Source of the DNA: Carya illinoinensis
Taxonomy: Eukaryota > Streptophyta > Magnoliopsida > Fagales > Juglandaceae
Length of the DNA: 64,000 nucleotides
Direction: 5' to 3'
Assembly (NCBI RefSeq): GCF_018687715.1
Contig: NC_056752.1
Span: forward strand, 51,058,653 to 51,122,652
Positions 33,287-44,912 of this stretch are shown in pieces. Position numbers and translations under genes: made by a program. The notes under the pieces were generated by a model that did no database searches, was not told the origin of the DNA, and was given only the letters and a program-made list of their open reading frames with translations. Positions within the stretch are counted from its first letter, which is position 1, and each line of letters opens with the position of its first letter.

Positions 33287-36200
33287 ATGAGTCTTATTGA
33301 TGAACTTTCTATCTTTGAGATGAATAATAGAGATGTATGTCTGGCTGACAGTGCTACAACTCACACAATTCTTAAGGATAAAAAATATTTTCAAAATCTA
33401 ACATTGAATAAAGCCTATGTTCATACCATTTCTGGTTCATCGAATCTAATTGAAGGCTCCAGAAGAGCTTATATTGTGTTGCCTAATGGCACCAAATTTT
33501 GTATTGATGATGCTCTATTTTCTTCACAATCCAGAAGAAATTTATTGAGTTTTAAAGATATACGTCGTAATGGTTGTCATATTGAAACCATTAACGAAGA
33601 CGATAAAGAGCATCTTCTCATTACTAAAATAATTTCGAGCCAGAAGCTCGTATTAGAAAAACTGTCTACCCTCTCATCTGGATTGTATTATACAGAAATG
33701 AGAATAATTGAATCACATGTTGTAATGCACCAGAAGTGCATTGATCCCAAAATATTTATGACTTGGCATGATCGCCTTGGACATCCGGGATCAATAATGA
33801 TGAGATGAATAATTGATAATTCGTATGGGCATCCCCTAAGGAATCAGAAGATTATCTTACCCAATGAATATCCATGCTCTGCATGTTCTCAAGGTAAATT
33901 GATTATCAAACCATCTATCTCAAAGATTGTTTTTTAATCTCCATCTTTTTTACAAATGATTCATGGGGATATATGTGGGCCTATTCAACCATCAAGTGGA
34001 CCGTTCGGATATTTTATGGTTTTAATTGATGCATCAAGTCGATAGTCACATGTTTGTCTACTTTCCACTAGAAATGCTGCATTTGCTAAACTTCTTGCAC
34101 AAATAATTAAGCTACGAGCACAATTCCCTGACTATCCAATTAAAACTATTCGATTGGATAATGCAGGAGAATTTACATCTCAAACTTTTGATAATTATTG
34201 CATGTCAATAGAAATAGATGTTGAACATCCAGTTGCCCACACATACACTCAAAATAGTTTAGTTGAATCATTGATTAAAAGGCTTCAGCTAATCGCTAGA
34301 CCTTTACTCATAAAATCAAATCTCCCTATTTCTGCTTGGGGACATGCTATAATTCATGCAGCATCATTAATTCGAGTTAGACCATTAGCATATCACAAAT
34401 ATTCACCATTACAGCTTGCATTTGGTCAGCAACCAAATATTTCTCATCTTCGTATTTTTGGATGTACTGTATATGTTCCAATTGCACCTCCACAACGTAC
34501 AAAAATGGGCCCTCAACGTAGACTTGGGATATATGTTGGGTTTGATTCTCCATCTATTATCAGATACCTTGAGCCTCTTACAGTGGATATGTTTAAAGCA
34601 CGTTTTGAGGATTGTCATTTTGACGAATCCATTTTTCCAACATTGGGTAATGAGAAGTCGGTGCCTGAAGCACGACAGGAAATTACTTGGAAAAATAAAG
34701 CTCTTTCCCAATTTAATTCTCGTACAAAAGAATGTAATCTAGAGGTTCAAAAGATTATTCATTTGCAAAGTGTTGCAAACCAATTACCGGATGTATTTAT
34801 TGACACTAAAGGTGTGGTAAAATCATATATTCCTACTGTTAATGTTCTAGCAAGGATTGCAGTCCCTGAAGGACAAGTTGTCAAAATAACAATAGGCGAG
34901 TCTAAGATACGCCTGAAGCGTGGACGACCTATTGGTGCTAAGGACAAAATTCCTCGGAAGAGGAAAATACAAAATGAATTTGGTACTCCTGAAGAGTCCA
35001 TACCAACACAGGCCATAAGAATAATTGATGCTCCTGAATAGAGTAAATCTCCTGAGAAAGAACTTCCTGAAGAGGTATTTCATGAAATGTCTTCCCTTGA
35101 AGAGGGACAGGTACTTGAAAATAACGAGATCTCGATACATTTCATGAGTATAGGAGAAATTTTGAATAGAAATAAAACTGTTGTCGACAACATATTTTCA
35201 TATAAAATGGCTCTTGGCATTACCAGAAGTAATGAAAAAATTGAGTCAAGAACTGTAGAAGAATGTTGACGTAGAAATGACTGGCCAAAATGGAAATCAG
35301 CTATTGAAGCTGAATTAAACTCGCTAGAAAAACGAGAGGTCTTTGGACCAATTATACAAACACCAAAGGGTGTAATGCCCATTGGATATAAATGAGTATT
35401 TATACGTAAACGTAATGAAAACAATGAAATTGTGCGATATAAAGCACGACTTGTTGCACAAGGTTTCCTGCAGAAACTGGGGATTGATTATGAGGAAACA
35501 TACTCTCCTGTTATGGATGCAATCACATTCAGATATTTGATCAGTTTGGCAGTGATAAAAAGATTGGATATGCAGTTGATGGATGTGGTCACTGCATATT
35601 TATATGGATCATTAGATCATGACATATATATGAAAATCCCTGAAGGATATAAAATGCCTAAAGCTTCTAATCTGAGTACATCCAGAAGTATGTATTCTAT
35701 TAAGTTTCAAAGATCTTTATATGGGTTAAAACAATCCAGACGCATGTGGTATAAGCGCCTTAGCGAATATCTATTAAAAGAAGGATTTGAGAATAATCCA
35801 ATATGCCCATATGTTTTTATTAAGAAATCAGACTCCGAATTTGTTATTATTGCGGTTTATGTTGATGATCTAAATCTTGTTGAAACTCCTGAAGAGATCA
35901 GAAGAACCTCTACATATTTAAAGAATGAATTTGAAATTAAGGATCTTGGCAAAACGAAATTTTGTCTCGGCCTGCAGCTAGAGCATTTGCCAAATGGAAT
36001 TCTCATTCATCAATCAAATTATACAGAGAAAGTCTTGAAACACTTTTACATGGACAAAGCTCATCCCCTGAGTACTCCAATGGTTGTTCGATCACTTAAT
36101 GTGCAGAATGATCCATTTCGTTCTTGTGAAGACAATGAAAAAATTCTTGGTCCTGAAATACCTTATCTTAGTGCAATTGGAGCCCTGATGCATCTTGCAA

Positions 36201-36880
36201 ATTGCACTCGGCCTGATATTGCATTTTCAGTTAATTTACTTGCAAGATATAGTTCCGCACCAACTCGAAGACATTGGAATGGCATTAAACATATCCTTCG
36301 ATACCTTCGAGGTACGGTTGATATGAGATTATTTTATCAACATGGTTCAAGTCCACAATTAGTTGGATATGCAGATGCAGGTTATCTTTCACATCCACAC
36401 AGAGGTAGATCTCAAACTGGATATGTATTTACTTATGAAAATTCTGCTATATCATGGAGATCTATCAAACAAACACTATCTGTTACCTCTTCAAATCACT
36501 AAGAGATCATTGCAATTCATGAAGCAAGTCAAGAATGTATTTGGCTAAGATCAATGATCCAACATATTCAAGAAAAGTGTGGTCTTCCAGTGATTAATGA
36601 TAGTCCAACAACTTTATATGAAGATAATGCTACTTGTATTACTCAAATTAGAGGAGGATATATCAAAGGTGATAGAACCAAACATATTTCACCTAAATTC
36701 TTTTATACTCATGAACTTCAAGAGAAAGGTGAAATTAAAATTAAGCAGATACAATCAAGTGATAATCTGGCAAATTTATTCACAAAAGCATTACCAACTG
36801 CAACATTTAAGAAGATTGTGCAGAACATTGGAATGCGGAGACTTGAAGACCTTTTATCATGCACTTTTCAGGGGGAGTAA
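33287..36880 (+). pseudogene. Copia element 2 pol, degenerate
   Basis: Pol begins MSLIDELSIFEMNNRDVCLA. The protease active-site block reads CLADSATTHTIL (DSA where many Copia proteins have DSG). Pre-integrase has WHDRLGHPG and CSACSQGK. Integrase follows as MIHGDICGPI, IRLDNAGEF and SLVESLIKRL. Reverse transcriptase has AVYVDDLNLVETPEE, and RNase H has YADAGYLSHPHRGRSQTGYV, ending QNIGMRRLEDLL. Stops interrupt it at 33806, about 33937 and 34043, 35039, 35267, 35393 and 36500. Most domains are still easily read, but the protein cannot be made. Confidence 0.92.
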
Positions 36881-37103
36881 TGTCTTGAAGACTTATACTG
36901 ATTGTACTCTTTTTCCTTCGCTAAGGTTTTATCCCACTGGGTTTTCCTTTGCAAGGTTTTAATAAGGCAATCTTAAAATATTTTACGGTACACATGAATA
37001 TTGTACTTTTTTTCCTTCGCCATTGTTTTTTTTCCCACAGGGTTTTTCCTTGGCAAAGTTTTAACGAGGCATATTCATTATATGTGATCATCCAAAGGGG
37101 GAG

Positions 37104-37420
37104 TGTTGTAAAATAACATTATTGTAAAATAAATTGTATGACCACCTTGAGTTAGCCGACATATGCATAGTGCATAGTACTAGCATAGTGAATTAGCCGA
37201 CATATGCATAGTGCATAGTGCTAACATAGTACAAGCATAGTGAGTTAGCCGACATATGCATAGTGCATAGTGCTAGCATAGTACTAGCATAATGAACTAG
37301 CCGTCAAATGCACAATCCCCTTTGTACGCCTATATATATCGTTGAATCCTTTAATAAATTCATAAGTTTCATAACTTCTCTAAACTCTATCTCTCTCTCC
37401 TTTTAGAAAGTTTTATAACA
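37104..37420 (+). mobile_element. 3' LTR of Copia element 2 (317 bp)
   Basis: Runs from TGTTGTAAAATAACATT to AAAGTTTTATAACA. Its minisatellite (37155-37299) has one 41-base and two 52-base units, one fewer than the 5' LTR, and its CT tract is 8 bases shorter; together these account for the 60-base length difference. About 20 substitutions separate the aligned LTRs, nearly all transitions. Confidence 0.93.
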
Positions 37421-37575
37421 ATAAAATTAATATTCCATTTTATTTTATAAGTAGGCAAATGTTCCTTTTTATCTGTAGCTTCATTGAAAATTTCATTCCG
37501 TTCGAAGTTTCAACAAATTAATTGGGATCACAGTGAAGTGGCATGCATAACTTCTGATCTACAATCACTTGACAT

Positions 37576-40500
37576 TTACTGTTCAGCAGCCAGCACTTTC
37601 TTCAATTCTTTCTTATTCACCTGGATCAGACATTAAGAAGGTGTAACAAAAGAGCTCTTTAGGTACCCCTTCATGTTAAGAAATGGAAATGTAACAATTT
37701 TCTTTTTCTTTGCAACACAGTGAAGTGAAAGCAACTCACCTTTCCCATAGCATTATGAGGCAGCGAGTCCCAGAGAAACAATCGGGTTGGTAGCTGGAGA
37801 CAGTGTAAAGCACTAGTTAACAGAAATGTATGTTGTTTCTATTTAGCATACGTCTTAGAAGTTAGCACACTACATGGACAGATAGATTTATCATCAAGAT
37901 TCAAATCAAGTTGTCTCTACTTCTGGAGGAAGACATTCAGCATGCTGGCATACCATAAGGCATTTGGGATGTGGCATGCCTGGCCAATCAAATCACGTTT
38001 GAAGCCAGTGCCAAACACATCCTCAACTGAGGATCAAATACACCACAAAAAATCCATCTCCAGAATTTTACTTCTAACTGGAGTAAGGCATTCCTATGAA
38101 AAAGTTGGACCAGTGCTCTGCTTTTCCATATGGAGGAAGGGAAGGGGCGAAAGATGGTCATGCTACAATACCTTGTACGGTGCAAGTTTTTCTTTAGCCC
38201 AAGAGCAGAGTTCTTCCAACGTTATAGCAGGCTCCAAATCTTCCTCCCTTTTTCTCTTAACGTCTGCATTAGGCACAATAATCGCACAAACAGCTTCTCC
38301 ATAATCTTTGTCTGGTAACCCCAACACACAACATTCTGCAACAACTGGATGCTGCACAAGAAATGTTTTCATTGTGATTGTCAATCTATCTAGTTAAACA
38401 TTTTTTACTTATTTCATCTTTTGCATGTTTTTGATCAAGAGAAGAATTCTAGAAGAATGATAATGAAATGAACTACTATAAAGCGAACATTTAAGGCTAT
38501 TTTATTGGCTTAAAAGGGATGAAAAGTACTTGCCTCCAAGATAGCCGATTCAATCTCTAATCCAGATAATTTGTATCCACCAACCTTCATAATATCAGCA
38601 CTTGTACCTGATACCCACACACAACAATATTGCAGCATATATACTTGTAATCCTTGATTTATGGAAAATCAATATGCGGTTCAACTTCATACCACATTGT
38701 ATTTCAGATAATTATGACTTTTAGGCCCCTTATTAGCAGTATAACAGGCAATTATAATATGAAACTGCAACTGGATCCCATAACATATAAAAATAACACG
38801 TTTTTTCAACTGACTCAAATGAAAATATCATTCTTTAAGTTGGAGAAATAACCATCACCCAACCAATACAAAAACTAGGGGCTACATTTACGTTCATTAA
38901 TCATCAATATCGAGTTTATCATTTATGAATGCACTACCACAGCAAATAGCATCAGATCAGACAATGTATCAAGCTTTTTGGGTCACATCTACTTTCTCAT
39001 TCCTATAATTACTTACAGTAAGAGGAGGAGGAGGAGGAGGAGGGAGGGAGGGAGGGAGGGAGGGGGGGGGGGGGGGGGGGGGGGGGCATGGGTGCTGTCC
39101 CACATTGCAATAGAGGGAGTTTGATGATGGCTTAATTAAGTGCCTTAGCCACCCTGGAAGTTGAAGTACTCCCTTTACAATGGGTTTAGATCTCACCCTT
39201 AATAGGTCTCATTAATCCTCTCCTTTCTCTAGTTGTTGAAAAATTAAATAAAAAATCATTACATCTCAAGTAAAAGTTTGTCTCATTCATATTCTGCGAG
39301 ATGTATTATGCAAATGAAATCTAAATTTCCTTACGTCCCAAAATGATGTAGTATCCATCCGCATCCACTTTACCAGCATCCCCAGTTCTGAAGAAGTCAC
39401 CATCAGTAAATGATTCCCTAGTTTCCTGAGCAAAATTATTACAAAGAGAAATGATATTTGCAGTCGTGAGTGCACAAGCATTGCGCAATCCTTTTGAAAA
39501 AGAGTGAACAAATACAGGACCCACATGAAAAAAAAAAACAAAAAAAAAACCTAATTTTTTAATAATGGACCCCACTTTTTTTCAAAAAGATTGTACGGCG
39601 CTTGCGTACTCACGACTGTATCTAGCATTACTCTATTAAAAAACAGAATTTGCATGAGTACTCCACATTCCATTTTTCATTGGTGTAAAACTACCAGTTG
39701 CTAAATCATATTGTCATGACTTAATCCATTCAATTACATCTGATAGACATACATAGACTAAAGCTTTGAGATGGCATCACATCTAGTCCACATGTTATGT
39801 AGTCAACCTGCATATTAGTGTCGAATTTACAATATGACGCATGCTTAACAGACTTGGGAGCATTGTAGCACACTGGGTATATGACATCACAGTAATTATA
39901 TCAAGGCTTCCACAGAAAAAGAAAGAAGAGCTTTGCTACTCATCATCCCCACACACCACACTTATTTTTATTATTTTTCAAAATTTTTTTTTTTTTTGGT
40001 TTTATTCTTTCTAAACTAATTGATTTCTTCTTCTCATCATTCATAAACCACACATTTGGTAAGAGAAAAAAATAAAAATAAAAATAAATTATGTATGGTG
40101 TGTAGTGTGAGGATGATGAATAGAATTCTTCAAGAAAAAAAACAGCAAAAATTGTGTTCAGATTATGAAGGTCAAATATAGTATCCATTTCTCTACTTGA
40201 GTGATAAGAATTCCTCGGAAAAAAGTAAAAATATAAAATATAAATGTATTATTGCAAAGACCAGCAAAGAAAGACATGGACAAGAAGCCGTGTGATTGAT
40301 GAGATCAAGGCTTCAGAGTCGTTTAGAACATATATTGTTTCCCATAAATATAAATTTGGCATTGTCACCTCAATCAAATTTGACAAAACCTAAGACAGAC
40401 TCATCATGATAATGGAAGTTGTACTTGCCAATGAGCTTGAACTTATATGACACCTTCTGCTCCAATAGGAATAGGGTGGAGGGTGAGGTCATGGGTTCGC

Positions 40501-43500
40501 TCCATTGTGTGTTATTTACAATCAATTGAAAAAAAAAAAATGACGGGAAGGAAATACTAAAAAATATCAGAAAGTACCTCTGGAAGTTTCCAATATCCCT
40601 TAAACAATGAAGGGCTTTTAACACAAAGCTCACCCACCCCATCTGTGTCATCTTGATTCTCATCTTCTGCTAGAATCTTCACCTATCATAAACACAACAT
40701 TGCTGCTGATGAGAGTCCAAGGAATAAAAAAAAAAGGATCAATGACCATCAATGTCTTTAGAAAAATGGAAACCAGAATGTTATATTATTCATAAATGTG
40801 TAAATTAAACCTTTAAATGATCATTTATGTTCAGTAATTATGTTATAATATCCACTTCGCTCCATGGAGATTAATTACCAATCAGACAGGGGGAAGTTAA
40901 CTAACCTGCACACCAGGAAATGGTTTCCCAACAGTCCCGGCCTTCCGAATACCTTCCAATGGATTTGATATTGCCATGATGAACTAAGACATCAAACCAT
41001 AACTTGTAAGAAGTATACTCTCTGTCTATTGATAAAACCATAAAGTATACTGTGTAAACAGTGTTTATGCTCCTTCATAAAGTTAATAGATATACTGGAA
41101 AAGGTATTTAAACTGGATTACTTACTTCAGTCATGCCATATCGTTCCAAAAGGCGATGCTCCGTGATAGTTTCCCATCGTTGCATGACAGGATGAGGGAG
41201 TGCCGAGGAGCCACACATCTGTGAAGTAAAACAGAGAGAGAGAGAGAGAGAGTTCATCAGTTGGCTTTGACAGTTGGGAACAACCACCAGAACATATATA
41301 TATATATATAAGCTGAAAATTTTTTAAATATTATTTAGGAGGTCATCAGAAGAAAAAAAATGGTTAGAAGTTCAATTGATTCTTAAAAGTTGCAAGCAGG
41401 AAACGTCCTTTTGCACCTACCATTAGTCTCATCTGTCTTGCTGCAGAGGCAGAAGCAGCTTGTAAGTCTGGATCCATTGCTTCATAACCTTGTATCAATC
41501 GAGTATACATAGTTGGAACCTACATATTACAGAATGATTTCTCTGTATCAACTCTCAACTGTGACAATATCACTAACACGACACTCTTAATATTTGTACT
41601 AAATAACCTGGTAAGAAAAATAGCATGCATTAGAATATTTATCCATACTTTCTATCATAAAGTCTATCCCAAGATAAGAAAATTATATAATAGGCCTACT
41701 CTTGACTCTGTACGTGATACGTATGCCATACGAACTCTGCATAATCACAGGCATACAGCCAATGTGCTATGAAAACATAAATTTGTAATTTCAAAAGGTA
41801 TATAAAAAAGTTCAACCAAGTTACATACTAAGGTATCAAAAAAATAACCATGTGTAGTAGGTAACTAAGATTTAAGACCCCATTCAGGAAAGGTACAAAG
41901 GAGTAGTACAGGTAAGGAAAAATGTGATGACCACTATTTACAAAAAAGTGCTTAAGATAAAGACCAGGCTTACTCCTGTAAATACAGTTATAGCGTCATC
42001 AGCCTTAGTCCCCTCAATTGGATATGACTCACGCCATCTCTGCCAAATTCCCCTTACACTAAATTTTGGCATAAACTCAACCTTCAAAACACATGATCAG
42101 TATATTAATAAAGCAAAAGTGAAATTTAATAGTTACGGTGCTTGGAAAGCAGAAAATATCCACTTGAAGGGAAGGAAAAAAAGAATAAGGACAAGGCTAA
42201 ATTACCGTTGACCCGGCATAGAGAGGTGCTAGTAGAGCATTAAAAAGCCCATGAACATGTATATTATAAGCTAAGGATCACTGCAACACTGAGTTTACGA
42301 AATCAAATTTGATACAGCAACGTCTAAGAAGCCAACAAAGGCATATACTCAAAAAAAAACAAAGGCATAGACTCAGGCTGTAATCATGTGAAGAAACTAA
42401 AGCAGTTTCCCAATCTGAAAATATAAATATGAGGATATGATGTAGCGGTAGGCAATGCAAAAATTGGTCAGCTGAAGTATACTCCCAAGCTTCTGCGAGT
42501 GTTTGTACCTGAAATCCAATGTTATAACAAACATCAATGCAGACAAAAAAAAAAAATAGTACATGTAAAAAAGTAAATTTGTCATGGTCATGTAACCACT
42601 TCATTAAGGAGGTTTTAGCATTAATTCCTAGACTGGAGTTTGACAGCATTCATCAGCCAAATGTAAAACGTTCAGAACAAATGCTCTTAAGAACAGTTAA
42701 GTTAAACCAAAGGTTTCAACTAGAACAGTCATTTAAACCGGAATATTTTTTACATGCTATCGACTATGTTTATGGATGAATATTGACAAAATAAACATAT
42801 AAATTATACATAAACAAGCATGGTCACATAGATGCACAACTGACAGCCATGTAGTTTTCACATAAAGGATAGTAGCTTATTGTGGACCATGGGATAAAAG
42901 CGTATCAAAACTCATGAGGTGCATGATGTGCATACCTGTGCAGTGATGCTTCTGTGCGTGTGAACAACTCCTTTAGGTTTACCGGTTGTACCACTTGTAT
43001 ATATAATTAATGCTGGATCCTCACCTGCACCATTGGAATTGACCAAGTAGTAGATGAGAAAAAACACTTTTCTCAATTTCATGCACAGCTATTACTAGGA
43101 TGTAAAATTGCTCAAAGGTCTGTCACCATCTTACTTGATGTCTCAATATTCCTTTGCAAAATTCCACGTTCATCTATTCCTCCAGGTTTTGAATGATCAT
43201 GGGCACTTTTCTGTGAAGAAATGCTCAGAACAGGTGGAATAAGAGAGTGTCGAGCAGCACATTTAGAAGCAACTTCTTGCAGAAACTCGTGATGATCCTC
43301 AGTACTTAATACCATGGAGACATCCTATAAAAAATAAGCATAAGAGTTCAATAGAAACAAGTCCACAATAAAACTGAAAAAAAATAGAAAGAAAGAAGAA
43401 AATGACAAAACAAAGATGCTGGAGGTTGGCCTGAATTAAAACTTCTTGCTGCAAATATAGTGCTATCATGTTTACAACAACCACACTAATCTTAGGTAGG

Positions 43501-44912
43501 AAAAACCCACAAAAACAGATCAGGTTGACGTTACATTAGTAAAGAGCCAAGACTCAAGACAAGCTGAGTTCTTCTCTGCTTGATGAAACATAATCAAGGC
43601 CCCATCTCAAGTCAAGCATTCATATATAGGCTCAAGCTGGGATTGATGCCAAGCTTGTTGAACTCGAGGGTAGCTTGTAAAGTAAACCAACCCTATGCAG
43701 TGTGCTTGAGCTTGATTCATTTGTCTAAACAAATGAGCTGAGCAATTGACCAAGCTTTGGTCAAACCACTTGCGAGCAGTTTATACCCTAAGTTGCTACT
43801 CGAGATAGAGATAAAAAACCACCGCCAATGAGATGGTCTTCAGGTTAGACAGCCAGGGAAAATAAAGAAAATAACTTTTTTCACTGCAATATATCAAATC
43901 TGAATAATAATCGAATTACAAACCTTAAGCACACTCTCATACCAAAGAAACCCAAGAAAAAACTAAATCCCAGTACCTCTACAGTGTGTGAAAAGAAAAG
44001 TCACCACACAACTTCTGAAAAAAAATCTGCTCTTGCTCAATTACTATGCAACCAATAAGAGCTATCCTTCAAAGAGTTTAAGGCATGTTGAACTTTACGA
44101 GTAATTCTGAAGTAAAAAAGCAGAATATTACTGTTTCAAAGAGGACGGAGACTATAATGCAGGTATTATGAGTTGGAAACATAAGAGTTGGGGGGGGTGT
44201 ACGGGCATAATAAAAATGCACCATAGAAGTATGGTTATTTACGATTAAAAGAAAAACTAGGAGTTCTTGTACACACCGAATCATTCATCACGTGTAGGAG
44301 CTCAGCCTCTGGGTAGCTGACTGCAAGCGGAACAGCAACACCTCCACTCAACCAGGTCCCTAGCATTCCAGCAACGAACTCAGCTGAAGGTTTGGCCACA
44401 ATTCCTATTCGAGCTCCACCAAGATCTCCAGGTCCCCCCACACCATCAACAGAGAGAGAAGGCTTTTCCCGTTTGCTCTCTTTGGAAGTCTGATATATGA
44501 TATATGAACAACGCATTGAAGGGTTTTGTCAAACAATTTAATAGTAATTTCTTCAGGGGTAATTAAAAAGAATATTGCTAAAAAATCAATGAGCTAATCT
44601 TGGAATTCTGATACTTCAATTACTAATAATTGATCAGCAAACCAGAATAGCTGCAATCTTATAGAACTTCGACAGTGCTTCCCAAGTCAATATAAACAGC
44701 ACATACCCAAGAATGAGGTATGCAAGCACAAAGGTCTAAGTGTATATGAACTTCTTACTCACACTTATTAAGTCACTACTGCTTAAAATATTAGATATCT
44801 CGAATGCCGATGAAATGAGCTGTATGTAGCTATAACTTTGCTTATTGGCTCTAATAGCAACTCTGTCACGAGAGGCACCCCCCTGCCTAGAAACTTCTTT
44901 GAACACCTCCAT
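37576..44912 (-). CDS. AAE13: Malonyl-CoA synthetase / acyl-activating enzyme 13
   Basis: Sixteen coding exons on the minus strand: 44912-44763, 44489-44277, 43324-43135, 43024-42936, 42508-42439, 42258-42206, 42081-41974, 41519-41421, 41218-41126, 40983-40906, 40682-40578, 39425-39335, 38607-38534, 38351-38172, 37793-37740, 37620-37576. They total 563 residues. ANL-superfamily motifs are in order: the AMP-binding loop [11 protein letters not shown] (193-203), ERYGMTE (to 355), [14 protein letters not shown] (430-432 TGD), KVGGYK, and NAMGK with the likely catalytic Lys549. [20 protein letters not shown] and [16 protein letters not shown] identify AAE13, which makes malonyl-CoA from malonate and ATP in cytosol and mitochondria. 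Intron 5 appears to be AT-AC and intron 13 GC-AG. The first exon is preceded by an acceptor (TATCACAG) with an open upstream frame, so an upstream exon, perhaps a mitochondrial presequence or only untranslated, is likely; I could not identify it. Confidence 0.94.
38352..38533 (-). other. GC-AG intron of AAE13
   Basis: The 5' splice site reads TTGGAG then GCAAGTAC on the minus strand, the standard strong context for GC donors. The acceptor is CTTGTGCAG. Frame and family sequence (ESAILE to HPVVAECC) are continuous only with this donor. Confidence 0.85.
39018..39086 (+). repeat. G-rich tract: (GGA)n, (GGGA)n and 25 G
   Basis: In an AAE13 intron the plus strand holds repeated AGG, then GGGA repeats, then an unbroken run of 25 G at 39062-39086. 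This is a strong potential G-quadruplex on the plus strand and a C-rich tract in the AAE13 pre-mRNA. Confidence 0.8.
39451..39628. mobile_element. MITE-like element in an AAE13 intron (178 bp)
   Basis: Left arm ATGATATTTGCAGTCGTGAG pairs with the complement of the right arm, ATGCTAGATACAGTCGTGAG. The match continues through CAAGC and CAATC.TTTTGAAAAA. The ends are therefore inverted over about 55 bases around an A-rich centre. Confidence 0.7.
39926..40130. mobile_element. Second MITE-like element in the same AAE13 intron
   Basis: Left arm GCTACTCATCATCCCCACAC with CACCACACT pairs with the complement of the right arm TCTATTCATCATCCTCACAC with TACACACCATAC. A degenerate relative may lie at 50390-50510 (ACATCACAC...GTGTATGGTGTG). 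Confidence 0.6.
42259..42438 (-). other. U12-type AT-AC intron of AAE13
   Basis: The family-conserved LPLHHVHGLF can be read only if the intron starts ATATCCTC (42438 downward) and ends ATATAC (42259). ATATCCTT is the known U12 5' splice site. On the minus strand a branch-site-like ATCCTTAGC lies at 42270-42278, about 12 bases from the AC end, close to the U12 consensus TTCCTTAAC and at the right distance. No GT-AG alternative keeps this frame and the HHVHG residues. Confidence 0.88.

Larger units (their letters stand above)
31638..37420 (+). mobile_element. Full-length degenerate Copia LTR retrotransposon (element 2)
   Basis: Direct LTRs at 31638-32014 and 37104-37420 flank gag and pol remnants in plus orientation. 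ATAAA occurs immediately before (31633-31637) and after (37421-37425). A polypurine tract AAAGGGGGAG (37094-37103) abuts the 3' LTR. Total length is 5.78 kb. It sits between the promoter side of the thioesterase gene and the 3' end of AAE13, ending 155 bases from the AAE13 stop codon and antisense to that gene. Confidence 0.95.
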
